Assembly: GCA_964592475.1 (NCBI GenBank)
Contig: CAZQEZ010000053.1
Span: 1-29,000 of the forward strand
Source: CAZQEZ01 sp964592475
Lineage (GTDB): Bacteria; Bacteroidota; Bacteroidia; Cytophagales; Cyclobacteriaceae
Direction: 5' to 3'
Length of the DNA: 29,000 bases
How positions within the stretch are numbered: the stretch's first letter is position 1; each line of letters starts with the position of its first letter. Below the pieces are notes generated by a model that made no database searches, was not told where the DNA came from, and saw only the letters and a program-made list of their open reading frames with translations. The translations under genes and the position numbers were made by a program. Shown here one piece after another: positions 17,051 through 23,914 of the stretch.

Positions 17051-18193
17051 ATGTTCACAAAAATTATGGGCAAAATTATTTTGGTTTTTATTGTCTGGGT
17101 ACTTATTTTACCTGCTTCATTTGCTCAGAGCTTCACATCCGTACAAAATAGGCTGTTAAATTATAGGGCATTAAATTATGACTTTAGCTTCATGCCGGAA
17201 AACTTACTTTCAAGTCGATCGGTAGTTATGGTTTCGGTGCCTGCTGTAGGTAAAAATGAGGAAAGAGGAAATTGGCACGAATTTGCCGAAAAGGCCCATC
17301 AATATTTTGTTCGTTTGGGTATAGATGCAGTTGCTTATTATTACTTGGACGATGTATTGGCCGGAGAAGCTGTAACTACCGCTATTGCAGAAAATCTAAC
17401 TAAAAGAAATATTGAAAATATTATTTTACTTGATAAATCACGCCAACAGTCTGGTGAAGTTATTAACAGTTTAGTGATAACTACTTTCAATAAGGAAAAA
17501 ACATTTTTATCTCATGGGCAAAAAGCATGGTACAATCAAAATGATGAATTTGATAATGTATTAATTAATCTGTATCGTTCTTTGGGTCAGCACAATTTGG
17601 AATTATCAAACCACATGATATTGGATCAGCCGGAATATTATAAGGATATACCCGTGATGACCGGAAGAAGATTTGAAGAATATCAGCCTGATTTGAAGCT
17701 TGATAAATTGGTGGTTCCTGCTTTTAATTCAATTACAATTCCTAACAACGTTGATGACCCGGTAGTTTTGCAAACCATTGAGAAAACGAATGAGCAAATA
17801 AAATATGATAATGAGAAACTACAGGAAATCATGCAGCAATATCCTTATCAATACGGCATTGAAGAGGTAAGCGAAAAAACCAATCAACAATTAATTGCAG
17901 CGGGATATCAATATATTCTTATGAACATTCACACATCGGGTAGAGCGGTAAAACAATTTTTAAATTATCAGACAAATCCTAATGAATCAGATTACGTTAG
18001 TAGGAGAGTAGCGCCTGATTTAAGTATTGAAGTAATTCCGGTGCCTGTTGAGCAGCCTGTCTACAAATTTTACGTGAAACATCTTTATACCGGTGATGTT
18101 TTTTTGGGTTCTAAATGGGATGCAGATATTACATGGCAGCAAGCACTTGAAAATCATATCAATGGGATGAAGATTGAACTGAAAATCAAATAG
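17051..18193 (+). CDS. Secreted protein of unknown function
   Basis: A 380-residue protein with a clear Sec signal peptide (charged start, long hydrophobic core, cleavage after SFA before Gln26). The mature part appears soluble. It has an N-terminal alpha/beta-looking region (about 55-190: VVMVSVPAV, IENIILLDK, SLVITTF) and a C-terminal region rich in Gln, Tyr and Asn. There are no cysteines and no catalytic motif that I recognise. An alternative start five codons downstream (MGKIILVF) gives an equally good signal peptide, so the start is not settled. It lies 63 bases upstream of the OmpA-type gene on the same strand, which hints at a shared envelope role, but I do not know the function. Confidence 0.75.
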   Translation: MFTKIMGKIILVFIVWVLILPASFAQSFTSVQNRLLNYRALNYDFSFMPENLLSSRSVVMVSVPAVGKNEERGNWHEFAEKAHQYFVRLGIDAVAYYYLDDVLAGEAVTTAIAENLTKRNIENIILLDKSRQQSGEVINSLVITTFNKEKTFLSHGQKAWYNQNDEFDNVLINLYRSLGQHNLELSNHMILDQPEYYKDIPVMTGRRFEEYQPDLKLDKLVVPAFNSITIPNNVDDPVVLQTIEKTNEQIKYDNEKLQEIMQQYPYQYGIEEVSEKTNQQLIAAGYQYILMNIHTSGRAVKQFLNYQTNPNESDYVSRRVAPDLSIEVIPVPVEQPVYKFYVKHLYTGDVFLGSKWDADITWQQALENHINGMKIELKIK

Positions 18194-18240
18194 TTATAAA
18201 ATAAGGTCAAATTTTTTAATATAAAATGTTTTGAAATCCG

Positions 18241-18248
18241 TAATTTTG
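18241..18248 (+). promoter_or_regulatory. Candidate -7 box for the OmpA-type gene
   Basis: TAATTTTG matches TAnnTTTG exactly. Transcription would begin near 18253, which leaves about 20 bases of leader before the ATG at 18275 and almost none before the TTG at 18257. No -33 TTTG is present at the right distance. Confidence 0.35.
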
Positions 18249-18274
18249 TTATTAAATTGAGCAAAAAATTACAT

Positions 18275-18979
18275 ATGATCACTCAAATATTATTCATCAG
18301 TTTTTTAATTTTAAACCCTGATGTATCAAACGCGCAGCAATCTCCTAAAAAAGGTGAAGTATTGAAGCTGCAAGGGCAGGTAATTGATGTAGAATCTCAA
18401 AAGCCTATAAAAGTGGAAGCAACCATTACGTTTGAAACTTTGCCTTATGGTAATGATATGGGCGTGACTCAGGTAGACCCTTTTGCTAGTTATGAATTTT
18501 ACCTGCGCAAAACTAATGACTATAAAGTACAGGCAAAAGCTAAAGGTTACGCCGCCATGAGCCAGGTGCTTGAACCGGGAAAACATCAAGAAGAAGGTTT
18601 AAATATTGATTTTAAGTTAAAGCCGGTAACAATTGGCGATATTCTAAAATATGAAAACCTGCAATTTGAACAAGGTAGATCTGATATTACTATCACTGCC
18701 GCTCGCGATTTAGATGATTTAGTGGCTACCATGCAAATGAACCCTGATATGGAAATTCAAGTTGAAGGGCATACCGATATAAGTGGTAATCCTAAATTGA
18801 ACAAGAAGTTAAGTGAAGATAGGGTGGAGGAAGTAAAATACTTCTTGATCTATAAAGGCATTGATAAAAGTAGAATTGAAATTAAAGCATTTGGAGAAAC
18901 AAAACCTTTAGTTACTTCCGGCACTATTGAAGATCGAAGTATCAATCGAAGGGTAGAAATTAGAATTACTGATATATAA
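18275..18979 (+). CDS. OmpA-family outer-membrane protein with carboxypeptidase-regulatory-like domain
   Basis: 234 residues from this ATG. After a signal peptide ending in SNA-QQ comes a beta-sandwich of the carboxypeptidase-regulatory/CarboxypepD_reg-like type (LKLQGQVIDVESQKPI to about residue 100) and then an OmpA C-terminal domain (about 125-234). The latter has the family's peptidoglycan-binding features: an LQFEQGRSDIT entry strand, VEGHTDISGN, the LSEDRVEEV helix and NRRVEIRI at the end. It probably links the outer membrane to peptidoglycan. The start is debatable. An in-frame TTG at 18257 would add MSKKLH, which supplies the positive charge that the ATG version lacks; the promoter box at 18241-18248 and codon preference favour the ATG. 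It converges with the sigma-factor unit 11 bases away. Confidence 0.88.
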   Translation: MITQILFISFLILNPDVSNAQQSPKKGEVLKLQGQVIDVESQKPIKVEATITFETLPYGNDMGVTQVDPFASYEFYLRKTNDYKVQAKAKGYAAMSQVLEPGKHQEEGLNIDFKLKPVTIGDILKYENLQFEQGRSDITITAARDLDDLVATMQMNPDMEIQVEGHTDISGNPKLNKKLSEDRVEEVKYFLIYKGIDKSRIEIKAFGETKPLVTSGTIEDRSINRRVEIRITDI

Positions 18980-18990
18980 TGGCGATCATG

Positions 18991-19578
18991 CTATTCCTTT
19001 AACGATTTAATCATCTTTTTTAATTTCTTAGCTTTACGGCCGTATACTAAGTAGTAATAAATGTAGAGGAATACCCATGTAACTGCAAAACCAACTATAC
19101 CGGCACCAATTATTATTAACCAACCAATTGCATCTAGGTTTTCCAGTACGTCTTTCTCCATATGTAAACTCATGCTGGCTATGTAGCTTATAAAGTAAAT
19201 GACTATTAGTGCAGTCATGTACTTGCGCAAAAAAGATCTTAATGCAGCGTACGTGTCTTCTAAAAATTCCAGCACATTTTCACTATAACTTATCCGGTGA
19301 ATTATTTTATATATATAATGAAAGTAAACTGACACTCCCATTGAAAAGATACCGAAAACAATGGCCCAATCATAATTTTGACTGTAAATAAAATATATTA
19401 TAAATCCGATACTAAATATAAAGTTACCCCAGTCTTCAATTTTGGCAATAATTTTAAGCCAATCAAGTATTCCGCTCGATTTTTTTGAAATAACCTTTTC
19501 CAGCTTTTCCTTTTCCAGGTGAACCTTGGGCTTCTCGCCACTATTCCATATTTTTTTTAAATCATCAAGCTCTTCCAT
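18991..19578 (-). CDS. Four-helix membrane protein, probable anti-sigma factor
   Basis: 195 residues. A charged N-terminal segment of about 45 residues (MEELDDLKKIWNSGEK, rich in Lys/Glu) is followed by hydrophobic helices at about 51-68, 71-90, 120-138 and 151-180 and a basic tail (RKAKKLKKMIKSLKE). The start overlaps the end of the ECF sigma-factor gene by 14 bases. That arrangement, with an acidic/basic cytoplasmic head and a membrane body, is the usual one for an anti-sigma factor that holds its sigma factor at the membrane. I see no zinc-binding anti-sigma HxxxCxxC motif, so the assignment rests on context and topology. Confidence 0.7.
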   Translation of the reverse strand: MEELDDLKKIWNSGEKPKVHLEKEKLEKVISKKSSGILDWLKIIAKIEDWGNFIFSIGFIIYFIYSQNYDWAIVFGIFSMGVSVYFHYIYKIIHRISYSENVLEFLEDTYAALRSFLRKYMTALIVIYFISYIASMSLHMEKDVLENLDAIGWLIIIGAGIVGFAVTWVFLYIYYYLVYGRKAKKLKKMIKSLKE

Positions 19579-20062
19579 GCATCATTTCTTTCAATCGTTG
19601 TTTAATCCGGTTAAGCTTTACACCCACGTTGGATACTGTAATACCCAAGATTTCTGATATTTCCTGATAGCTTTTATCTTCAAGATATAAAAAAGTTACT
19701 GCTCTATCTTCCTTTTTTAGTTTACGAATTGCCGTGTATAAGTTTTGCACCATTTCTTCTTTTTCATTGGTTGGCTCCTCGTACCAGCTTGTTGGCAGTT
19801 GATCAGTGAGTACTATTATATTACGATTTTTCTTTTTAACTTGTAATAAGCATACATTTAATGTGACGCGGTACACCCAGGTGGAGAGCGCGGAATTGCC
19901 CCGAAAGTTTTTGTAACTCTTCCACAACTGTAGCGTTACTTCCTGAAAATAATCATTAAAATCTTCCTGATTATCAGCATATACCCGACAAATCTTGGTA
20001 ATGATTCCAATATTGTTTTCAATTAAAAGTTTAAAATCAGGCCCTAAGGAATTCCCGCTCAC
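19565..20062 (-). CDS. ECF-type RNA polymerase sigma factor
   Basis: 165 residues with the two domains of group IV sigma factors. Region 2 (about residues 15-75) contains DYFQEVTLQLWKSYKNF and STWVYRVTLNVCL. Region 4 (about 108-160) contains the helix-turn-helix YQEISEILGITVSNVGVKL. It should direct core RNA polymerase to a small regulon, perhaps including its own promoter. The start codon is GTG (20060-20062); an in-frame stop lies two codons upstream and no ATG is available near the N-terminus, so GTG is well supported. It is co-transcribed with the membrane protein downstream, which probably inhibits it until an envelope signal arrives. Confidence 0.93.
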   Translation of the reverse strand: MSGNSLGPDFKLLIENNIGIITKICRVYADNQEDFNDYFQEVTLQLWKSYKNFRGNSALSTWVYRVTLNVCLLQVKKKNRNIIVLTDQLPTSWYEEPTNEKEEMVQNLYTAIRKLKKEDRAVTFLYLEDKSYQEISEILGITVSNVGVKLNRIKQRLKEMMHGRA

Positions 20063-20096
20063 AATTTAATTAGTTAATTGAAAATTTAATTTCTTA

Positions 20097-20104
20097 CAAA
20101 ATTA
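20097..20104 (-). promoter_or_regulatory. Candidate -7 box for the sigma-factor operon
   Basis: The minus strand reads TAATTTTG, an exact TAnnTTTG, 34 bases before the GTG start. No clear -33 box is seen 19-21 bases upstream. It fits a housekeeping promoter; an additional ECF-dependent promoter cannot be recognised by eye. Confidence 0.35.
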
Positions 20105-20170
20105 TAAAAATAATTGATGCTTTTGCCTTTTGAAGAATGCGCATGGAGTCGATTACTTCATCAACATTTA

Positions 20171-21061
20171 TTATTTTTCATCTATTGTGCCTATCTTATA
20201 CAGTAGGCCTATGCCAAACAATTGACTTAACTGAATATCATTATCCTGATCTTTATCGTAAATCAAGTTAATAGCCAGGCTCACATCTATGAATTTGGTA
20301 ACTTGCGAGGTGGCAATTAATTCAACAAAATGATCAAACTTGTCAATTGAAAATTCTTCGTAATTGGCAAATAGGTTGTAGCGAGATTTAATATTCAGGT
20401 TGTCCCCTATATCTTTATCAATTTGGGCAGTTAATTGAAAAGCCAGCCACTCATATCGAATATTTTCTCCAATCGGCACACCATAATTTTCCGGTATATT
20501 TACAAAGAGTGAATCATCAGTAACAATGGTTATTCTAGGTGAAAATGGCCCTATACGCAGCCAAAACCAATCATTAGGGGTGTATTCTAAACCCCAGGAA
20601 CTGGTAATAAACGCGGGTGCAAAAAAATCAGATATTTTATCTCTACTGTTATCATCGTTAAACTGGTATCCTGGTGCAAATTGCGATAAAAAACTAAGCG
20701 ATGCATAGTAATTCCATTTTTTACTCAGGGCGTAGCCAAATTTGGAATCAAAAAACAAACGGTCAGTTGTCTTGCGCGTGTCCAGGTTTTCTTGATTAAT
20801 AATACCATAGAGCATTTGGAGTTCATTGCTCCAGGTAATTTTATTTTTGGAATATAATGCAGTACCAGAAAAGTACGAAACAATGGCTACAGAGCCAACA
20901 CCACCGCCGGCCCAATTGTCACTAAAAGAAGTTTGTGAAAAGTTTAAACCTGATTTCAAACTGTAGCACCAAGCAGTGTCTTTTGCTGCCAGCAAGGTGT
21001 CTTCTTGTCCGTAGCTATAGCCAATAGTTAGAAAAAAAACAATTGTAAGTATTGATCTCAT
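20171..21061 (-). CDS. DUF3078 family outer-membrane beta-barrel-like protein
   Basis: 296 residues from the ATG at 21059-21061. A signal peptide (MRSILTIVFFLTIGYSYG, cleavage before Gln) precedes the DUF3078 hallmark: SGLNFSQTSFSDNWAGGG, then ITWSNELQMLYG. The remainder alternates aromatic/polar strands (WNYYASLSFLSQF, RYEWLAFQLTAQI, SRYNLFANYEEF), as in an outer-membrane barrel. The function of the family is unknown. The frame stays open 109 codons further upstream, but that part reads as a different gene; the signal peptide fixes the true start. The stop of the small upstream membrane gene (read in its shifted frame) lies 4 bases before this ATG, so the two are probably one operon. Confidence 0.87.
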   Translation of the reverse strand: MRSILTIVFFLTIGYSYGQEDTLLAAKDTAWCYSLKSGLNFSQTSFSDNWAGGGVGSVAIVSYFSGTALYSKNKITWSNELQMLYGIINQENLDTRKTTDRLFFDSKFGYALSKKWNYYASLSFLSQFAPGYQFNDDNSRDKISDFFAPAFITSSWGLEYTPNDWFWLRIGPFSPRITIVTDDSLFVNIPENYGVPIGENIRYEWLAFQLTAQIDKDIGDNLNIKSRYNLFANYEEFSIDKFDHFVELIATSQVTKFIDVSLAINLIYDKDQDNDIQLSQLFGIGLLYKIGTIDEK

Positions 21062-21065
21062 CGCT

Positions 21066-21313
21066 CTATTTTTTAATTTTAGATGCAACACTGATGAGCA
21101 ATAATGTATAAAGAACTGCCGAAAATATTCCGAAAGAAAAGGAATTAAGGATGGGTAGTGATTTCTTTTGGCTAGCTCCTGTTTATTTGATTTTTTTAAT
21201 TTGCTAATGATCCAGATACTCAGAAGCAATACAATTAGGGCAAGTAAAAATGTAGGTACATAAAGAATGAGGTATTCTACGCTTATTTGATAATAGTCTT
21301 TAAAAAATTCCAT
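21066..21313 (-). pseudogene. Small two-helix membrane protein gene interrupted by a one-base frameshift
   Basis: From ATG at 21311-21313 the frame gives MEFFKDYYQISVEYLI, a first hydrophobic helix (about residues 15-38) and a basic turn ISKLKKSNK. The natural continuation lies in another frame: KKSLPILNSFSFGIF, a second hydrophobic helix, then SVASKIKK and TAG at 21066-21068. The total is 248 bases, one short of 83 codons. One added A, in the A-run opposite 21166-21169 or opposite 21182-21184, restores an 82-residue two-helix protein that ends 4 bases before the DUF3078 start. Without it the frame runs into DUF3078 through a stretch that does not look like a membrane protein. It may be a real mutation, a base-calling error or recoding. 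The N-terminus faintly resembles the first helix of MscS-type channels, which I do not claim as homology. Confidence 0.55.
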
Positions 21314-21320
21314 TATTTTG

Positions 21321-21353
21321 TTTGATTGTTTTTGTAAATAAAAAGTAGTTTGG
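21321..21353 (+). promoter_or_regulatory. Candidate promoter for the DUF4159 gene
   Basis: TTTG (21321-21324), then 21 bases, then TAGTTTGG (21346-21353), which has one mismatch to TAnnTTTG. The predicted start would leave a leader of about 65 bases before the ATG at 21425. Since the divergent unit begins at 21313, the -33 box lies almost against that gene's start codon. Confidence 0.3.
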
Positions 21354-21424
21354 CATTTTACAAATTTAACAAGATGGAAACAAAACAATATCCATTCTGT
21401 TCGTTAATTTCTTAAAAGAAAAAA

Positions 21425-22078
21425 ATGAAGCATTTTTTAGTATATTTATTTTTTTTGGCAAGCTTTACCACTGCTGCTCAACCTGCATATAAAATTGCAA
21501 AACTGAAATATAATGGAGGAGGAGACTGGTATGCTAATAAAACTGCTTTGCCAAATTTAATAGCTTTTTGTAATCGAAATTTAGGAACCAATGTAGCCGA
21601 GCAGGAAGACGTAGTGGAGGTAGGTAGCAGTGAAATATTTTTGTACCCCTACGTGTATATGACTGGCCACGGAAATGTGGTGTTTAGCGACCAGGAGGCT
21701 CAAAACTTACGCAAATATCTAATATCCGGAGGATTTTTACATATTGATGACAACTATGGTCTGGATCAATTCATACGGTTGGAAATGAAGAAGGTGTTTC
21801 CTGAACTTGAATTTGTTGAGCTTCCTTTCGATCACCCGGTTTATGATCAAAAATATCGATTTGAGCAAGGATTGCCCAAAATACATGAGCATGACGGCAA
21901 ACCTGCCCAAGGTTTAGCGCTAATGTATAAAGGCCGCCTGGTTTGTTTTTATAGCTACGAAAGCGACTTAGGCAATGGCTGGGAAGATCAAAGCATTTAT
22001 AATGACCCGGAGGAGCTTAGGCAAAAGGCCTTACAAATGGGAGCTAATATTATTGCTTATGCTTTTACCAAAAATTAA
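21425..22078 (+). CDS. DUF4159 domain secreted protein
   Basis: 217 residues with a signal peptide (MKHFLVYLFFLASFTTAAQ, cleavage before or after Gln19). The mature protein matches the DUF4159 pattern: YNGGGDWYANKTALPNLIAF near the start, then YPYVYMTGHGNVVFS, LRKYLISGGFLHIDDNYG and FDHPVYDQKYRF. This is a class I glutamine-amidotransferase-like or flavodoxin-like fold with a conserved HIDD segment. The family is of unknown function and often found in envelope- or aerotolerance-type gene sets. The start is clear because the signal peptide begins at this ATG. It is divergent from the DUF3078 unit and 107 bases upstream of the M48 peptidase. Confidence 0.85.
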   Translation: MKHFLVYLFFLASFTTAAQPAYKIAKLKYNGGGDWYANKTALPNLIAFCNRNLGTNVAEQEDVVEVGSSEIFLYPYVYMTGHGNVVFSDQEAQNLRKYLISGGFLHIDDNYGLDQFIRLEMKKVFPELEFVELPFDHPVYDQKYRFEQGLPKIHEHDGKPAQGLALMYKGRLVCFYSYESDLGNGWEDQSIYNDPEELRQKALQMGANIIAYAFTKN

Positions 22079-22153
22079 AATCAGAAGAGCTTAAAGTATC
22101 CCGATATTAATTATGTACATACTTGTAATAAATATTTGCAGAATATTTTTTTC

Positions 22154-22169
22154 TTTCTAAATTTAGAAA
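22154..22169. promoter_or_regulatory. 16-bp perfect palindrome, possible operator
   Basis: TTTCTAAATTTAGAAA is a perfect two-fold palindrome that ends 16 bases before the ATG of the M48 peptidase gene. Its position suits a dimeric repressor site or a transcript hairpin overlapping the ribosome-binding area. The AT-rich composition makes chance palindromes more likely, so this is only a candidate. Confidence 0.3.
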
Positions 22170-22185
22170 AATTCTTTATTTTTTA

Positions 22186-23328
22186 ATGGCTACAGCAAAC
22201 GATAAAATAATATATGGAGATTTTAAAAAATGGATTATATATAATAATACATTAAATCAACCTGAAAATTTTTACATGCTTTATCAATGCGTAAGCTCAA
22301 GAAAAGATCAGGATAAAATCACTATCGGTGAAAGAGTCGAAAATGATGAGCTTACTTACCACCTGAAGCAAGAAGGTTTCCCGTTTGCATTAGAAATAAC
22401 TGATTCCGAAAGAAAGCAACTTCTTCAATACCTGGATCAACATTATTTGTCAGGAAAAGACATAGAAGAATGGTTTGCTAACAAATCTAACCACACTTCT
22501 GATGATGAACAGATAGAGACAGTAAGTAGAGATAACTACAGATCTGCTGATGAAATAAAACCTTCTCCACAAGAGGTTAGATATTATAAAATATCTTTGA
22601 TTACAAGCCTTCTGGTTTATTCAATTTTATTTTTCGCTTTAGTAGCCTCTTTTTTCGATAGCATTACTTTTGGCTTAGGAATGATTTTTTTTGCTGCTGT
22701 AGTTGGAGTGGTTTTATTTATTCTAAAAAGGGTTATAGTTGGTATGTTTCTGGGCAACCTTAAGGGTAATTCAGTAAGAATAAATGAGGAACAGTTTCCT
22801 GAGCTTTTTGAAATTGTAAAGTTTCAGGTACAAACCCTGCAACTTAAAGAAATCCCCCATATCTATCTTGTGCATGGCCAGCTTAACGCATTTGTAATTA
22901 AAATGGCGCGTAAAAAATATTTGACGCTATTTTCTGAAACTGTTGAAACTAGTTTGAAGGGGGATAAAGAAGCACTTAAGTTCATTATAGGTCATGAATT
23001 AGGTCATCTGCAGCGAAAGCATCTTTCACAAAATTTATTGCTGCTTCCCGCATTAACTATACCGCTACTAAGGCAGGCCTACTCCAGAGGGTGTGAGTAT
23101 ACCTGCGATAGATATGGTTATCATTTTTCGGCCAAAGGCGCTTTTGATGGTTTGCTAATGCTTACCACCAGCAAGGAACTTTATAAAAAAGTAGTTATCG
23201 ATAAAATGATTGAAGCTGCCGAGGATGAAAATAGCTTTTGGCTATGGTTAAGTGAAAAATTCTTTTCTCATCCTCACCTGGTCAATCGATTAAAAATATT
23301 AAAAAGGTATTCAGAAAAAGGATATTAA
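22186..23328 (+). CDS. M48-family membrane metallopeptidase with extra N-terminal domain
   Basis: 380 residues. The C-terminal half is an M48 (Ste24/HtpX-like) zinc peptidase: the HELGH motif at 270-274 supplies two His ligands and the catalytic Glu, and Glu304 in SRGCEYTCDRYG is the expected third ligand. Two adjoining transmembrane helices lie at about residues 133-155 and 158-180. The first 125 residues form a hydrophilic domain (DFKKWIIYNNTLNQPENFYM, ITIGERVENDELTYHL) that I do not recognise and that is absent from HtpX. No signal peptide precedes it, so it probably stays in the cytoplasm. By family the enzyme would degrade or process membrane proteins. The DUF5362 gene follows 40 bases downstream, probably in one transcript. 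Confidence 0.87.
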   Translation: MATANDKIIYGDFKKWIIYNNTLNQPENFYMLYQCVSSRKDQDKITIGERVENDELTYHLKQEGFPFALEITDSERKQLLQYLDQHYLSGKDIEEWFANKSNHTSDDEQIETVSRDNYRSADEIKPSPQEVRYYKISLITSLLVYSILFFALVASFFDSITFGLGMIFFAAVVGVVLFILKRVIVGMFLGNLKGNSVRINEEQFPELFEIVKFQVQTLQLKEIPHIYLVHGQLNAFVIKMARKKYLTLFSETVETSLKGDKEALKFIIGHELGHLQRKHLSQNLLLLPALTIPLLRQAYSRGCEYTCDRYGYHFSAKGAFDGLLMLTTSKELYKKVVIDKMIEAAEDENSFWLWLSEKFFSHPHLVNRLKILKRYSEKGY

Positions 23329-23368
23329 TATTATTAAAATATGTTTCACTTAACTTAAACAAACGATT

Positions 23369-23839
23369 ATGGAATCAGATCAAAACTACCTGGGCGAAGA
23401 GAAGTTAGAGTTAACTAACCAGGCGATTGCTTTTTTAGAAGAAATACGTAAATGGACCATGTTTCTTTCTATCCTGGGCTTTGTTGGTATAGGCTTTCTG
23501 GTATTAGGAGGATTATTTATGGGTACTTTTATGTCTACCATGTCAAATGCTTTTGGCGATCAAATTCCAGGAGGATTGCCTATGGGAGGAGGTTTTATAG
23601 CCTTCATATACTTATTATTAGCGCTGTTGTATTTTTTCCCGGTATTTTATTTATACAAGTTTAGCAACTACACCAAAAAGGCGCTTGATTCCAGAGATAC
23701 TGAAATGCTTACCAATGCATTTTCTAATTTAAAGTCTCATTATAAGTTTTTAGGAATAGTAGCCATCATAATTATAGGCCTGTACCTGTTGATGTTTGTT
23801 TTTATCCTTTTAGGTGGAGCCTTTGCAGCATTTATGTAA
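23369..23839 (+). CDS. DUF5362 family membrane protein
   Basis: A 156-residue protein. After a hydrophilic head (MESDQNYLGEEKLELT) come four hydrophobic helices: about 30-55 with KWTMFLSILGFVGIGF, 73-98, and a C-terminal pair near 128-155, with a Met/Gly-rich loop IPGGLPMGGG between the first two. The pattern, in particular the KW-x-x-FLSILGF segment, is that of DUF5362, a small Bacteroidota membrane family of unknown function. It follows the M48 peptidase closely and is followed by the hairpin terminator at 23856-23892. Confidence 0.8.
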   Translation: MESDQNYLGEEKLELTNQAIAFLEEIRKWTMFLSILGFVGIGFLVLGGLFMGTFMSTMSNAFGDQIPGGLPMGGGFIAFIYLLLALLYFFPVFYLYKFSNYTKKALDSRDTEMLTNAFSNLKSHYKFLGIVAIIIIGLYLLMFVFILLGGAFAAFM

Positions 23840-23855
23840 TTATTGAAGATAATAA

Positions 23856-23892
23856 AAAAAGGGGCTTGAATTATTTCAAACAGCCCCTTTTT
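23856..23892. terminator. Bidirectional rho-independent terminator
   Basis: The arms AAAAAGGGGCT (23856-23866) and AGCCCCTTTTT (23882-23892) pair perfectly over 11 bases, with a 15-base loop that can pair further (TGAA with TTCA). A-runs on one side and T-runs on the other make it work in both directions. It lies between the converging DUF5362 gene (plus) and the ADP-ribosylglycohydrolase gene (minus), and is the only convincing terminator in the window. Confidence 0.88.
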
Positions 23893-23914
23893 ATTTTACT
23901 CTAAGGTTCATATT

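Noticed and set aside
18257..18274. TTG start adding six residues to the OmpA-type protein
   Set aside because: It would leave almost no leader after the -7 box at 18241-18248, and TTG starts are rare. The added Lys residues would improve the signal peptide, so this is not excluded.
21062..21388. A 109-residue N-terminal extension of the DUF3078 protein, or a truncated MscS channel fused to it
   Set aside because: The DUF3078 protein has its own signal peptide at 21061. The MscS resemblance is limited to one hydrophobic helix, and the shifted frame gives a better complete small protein.
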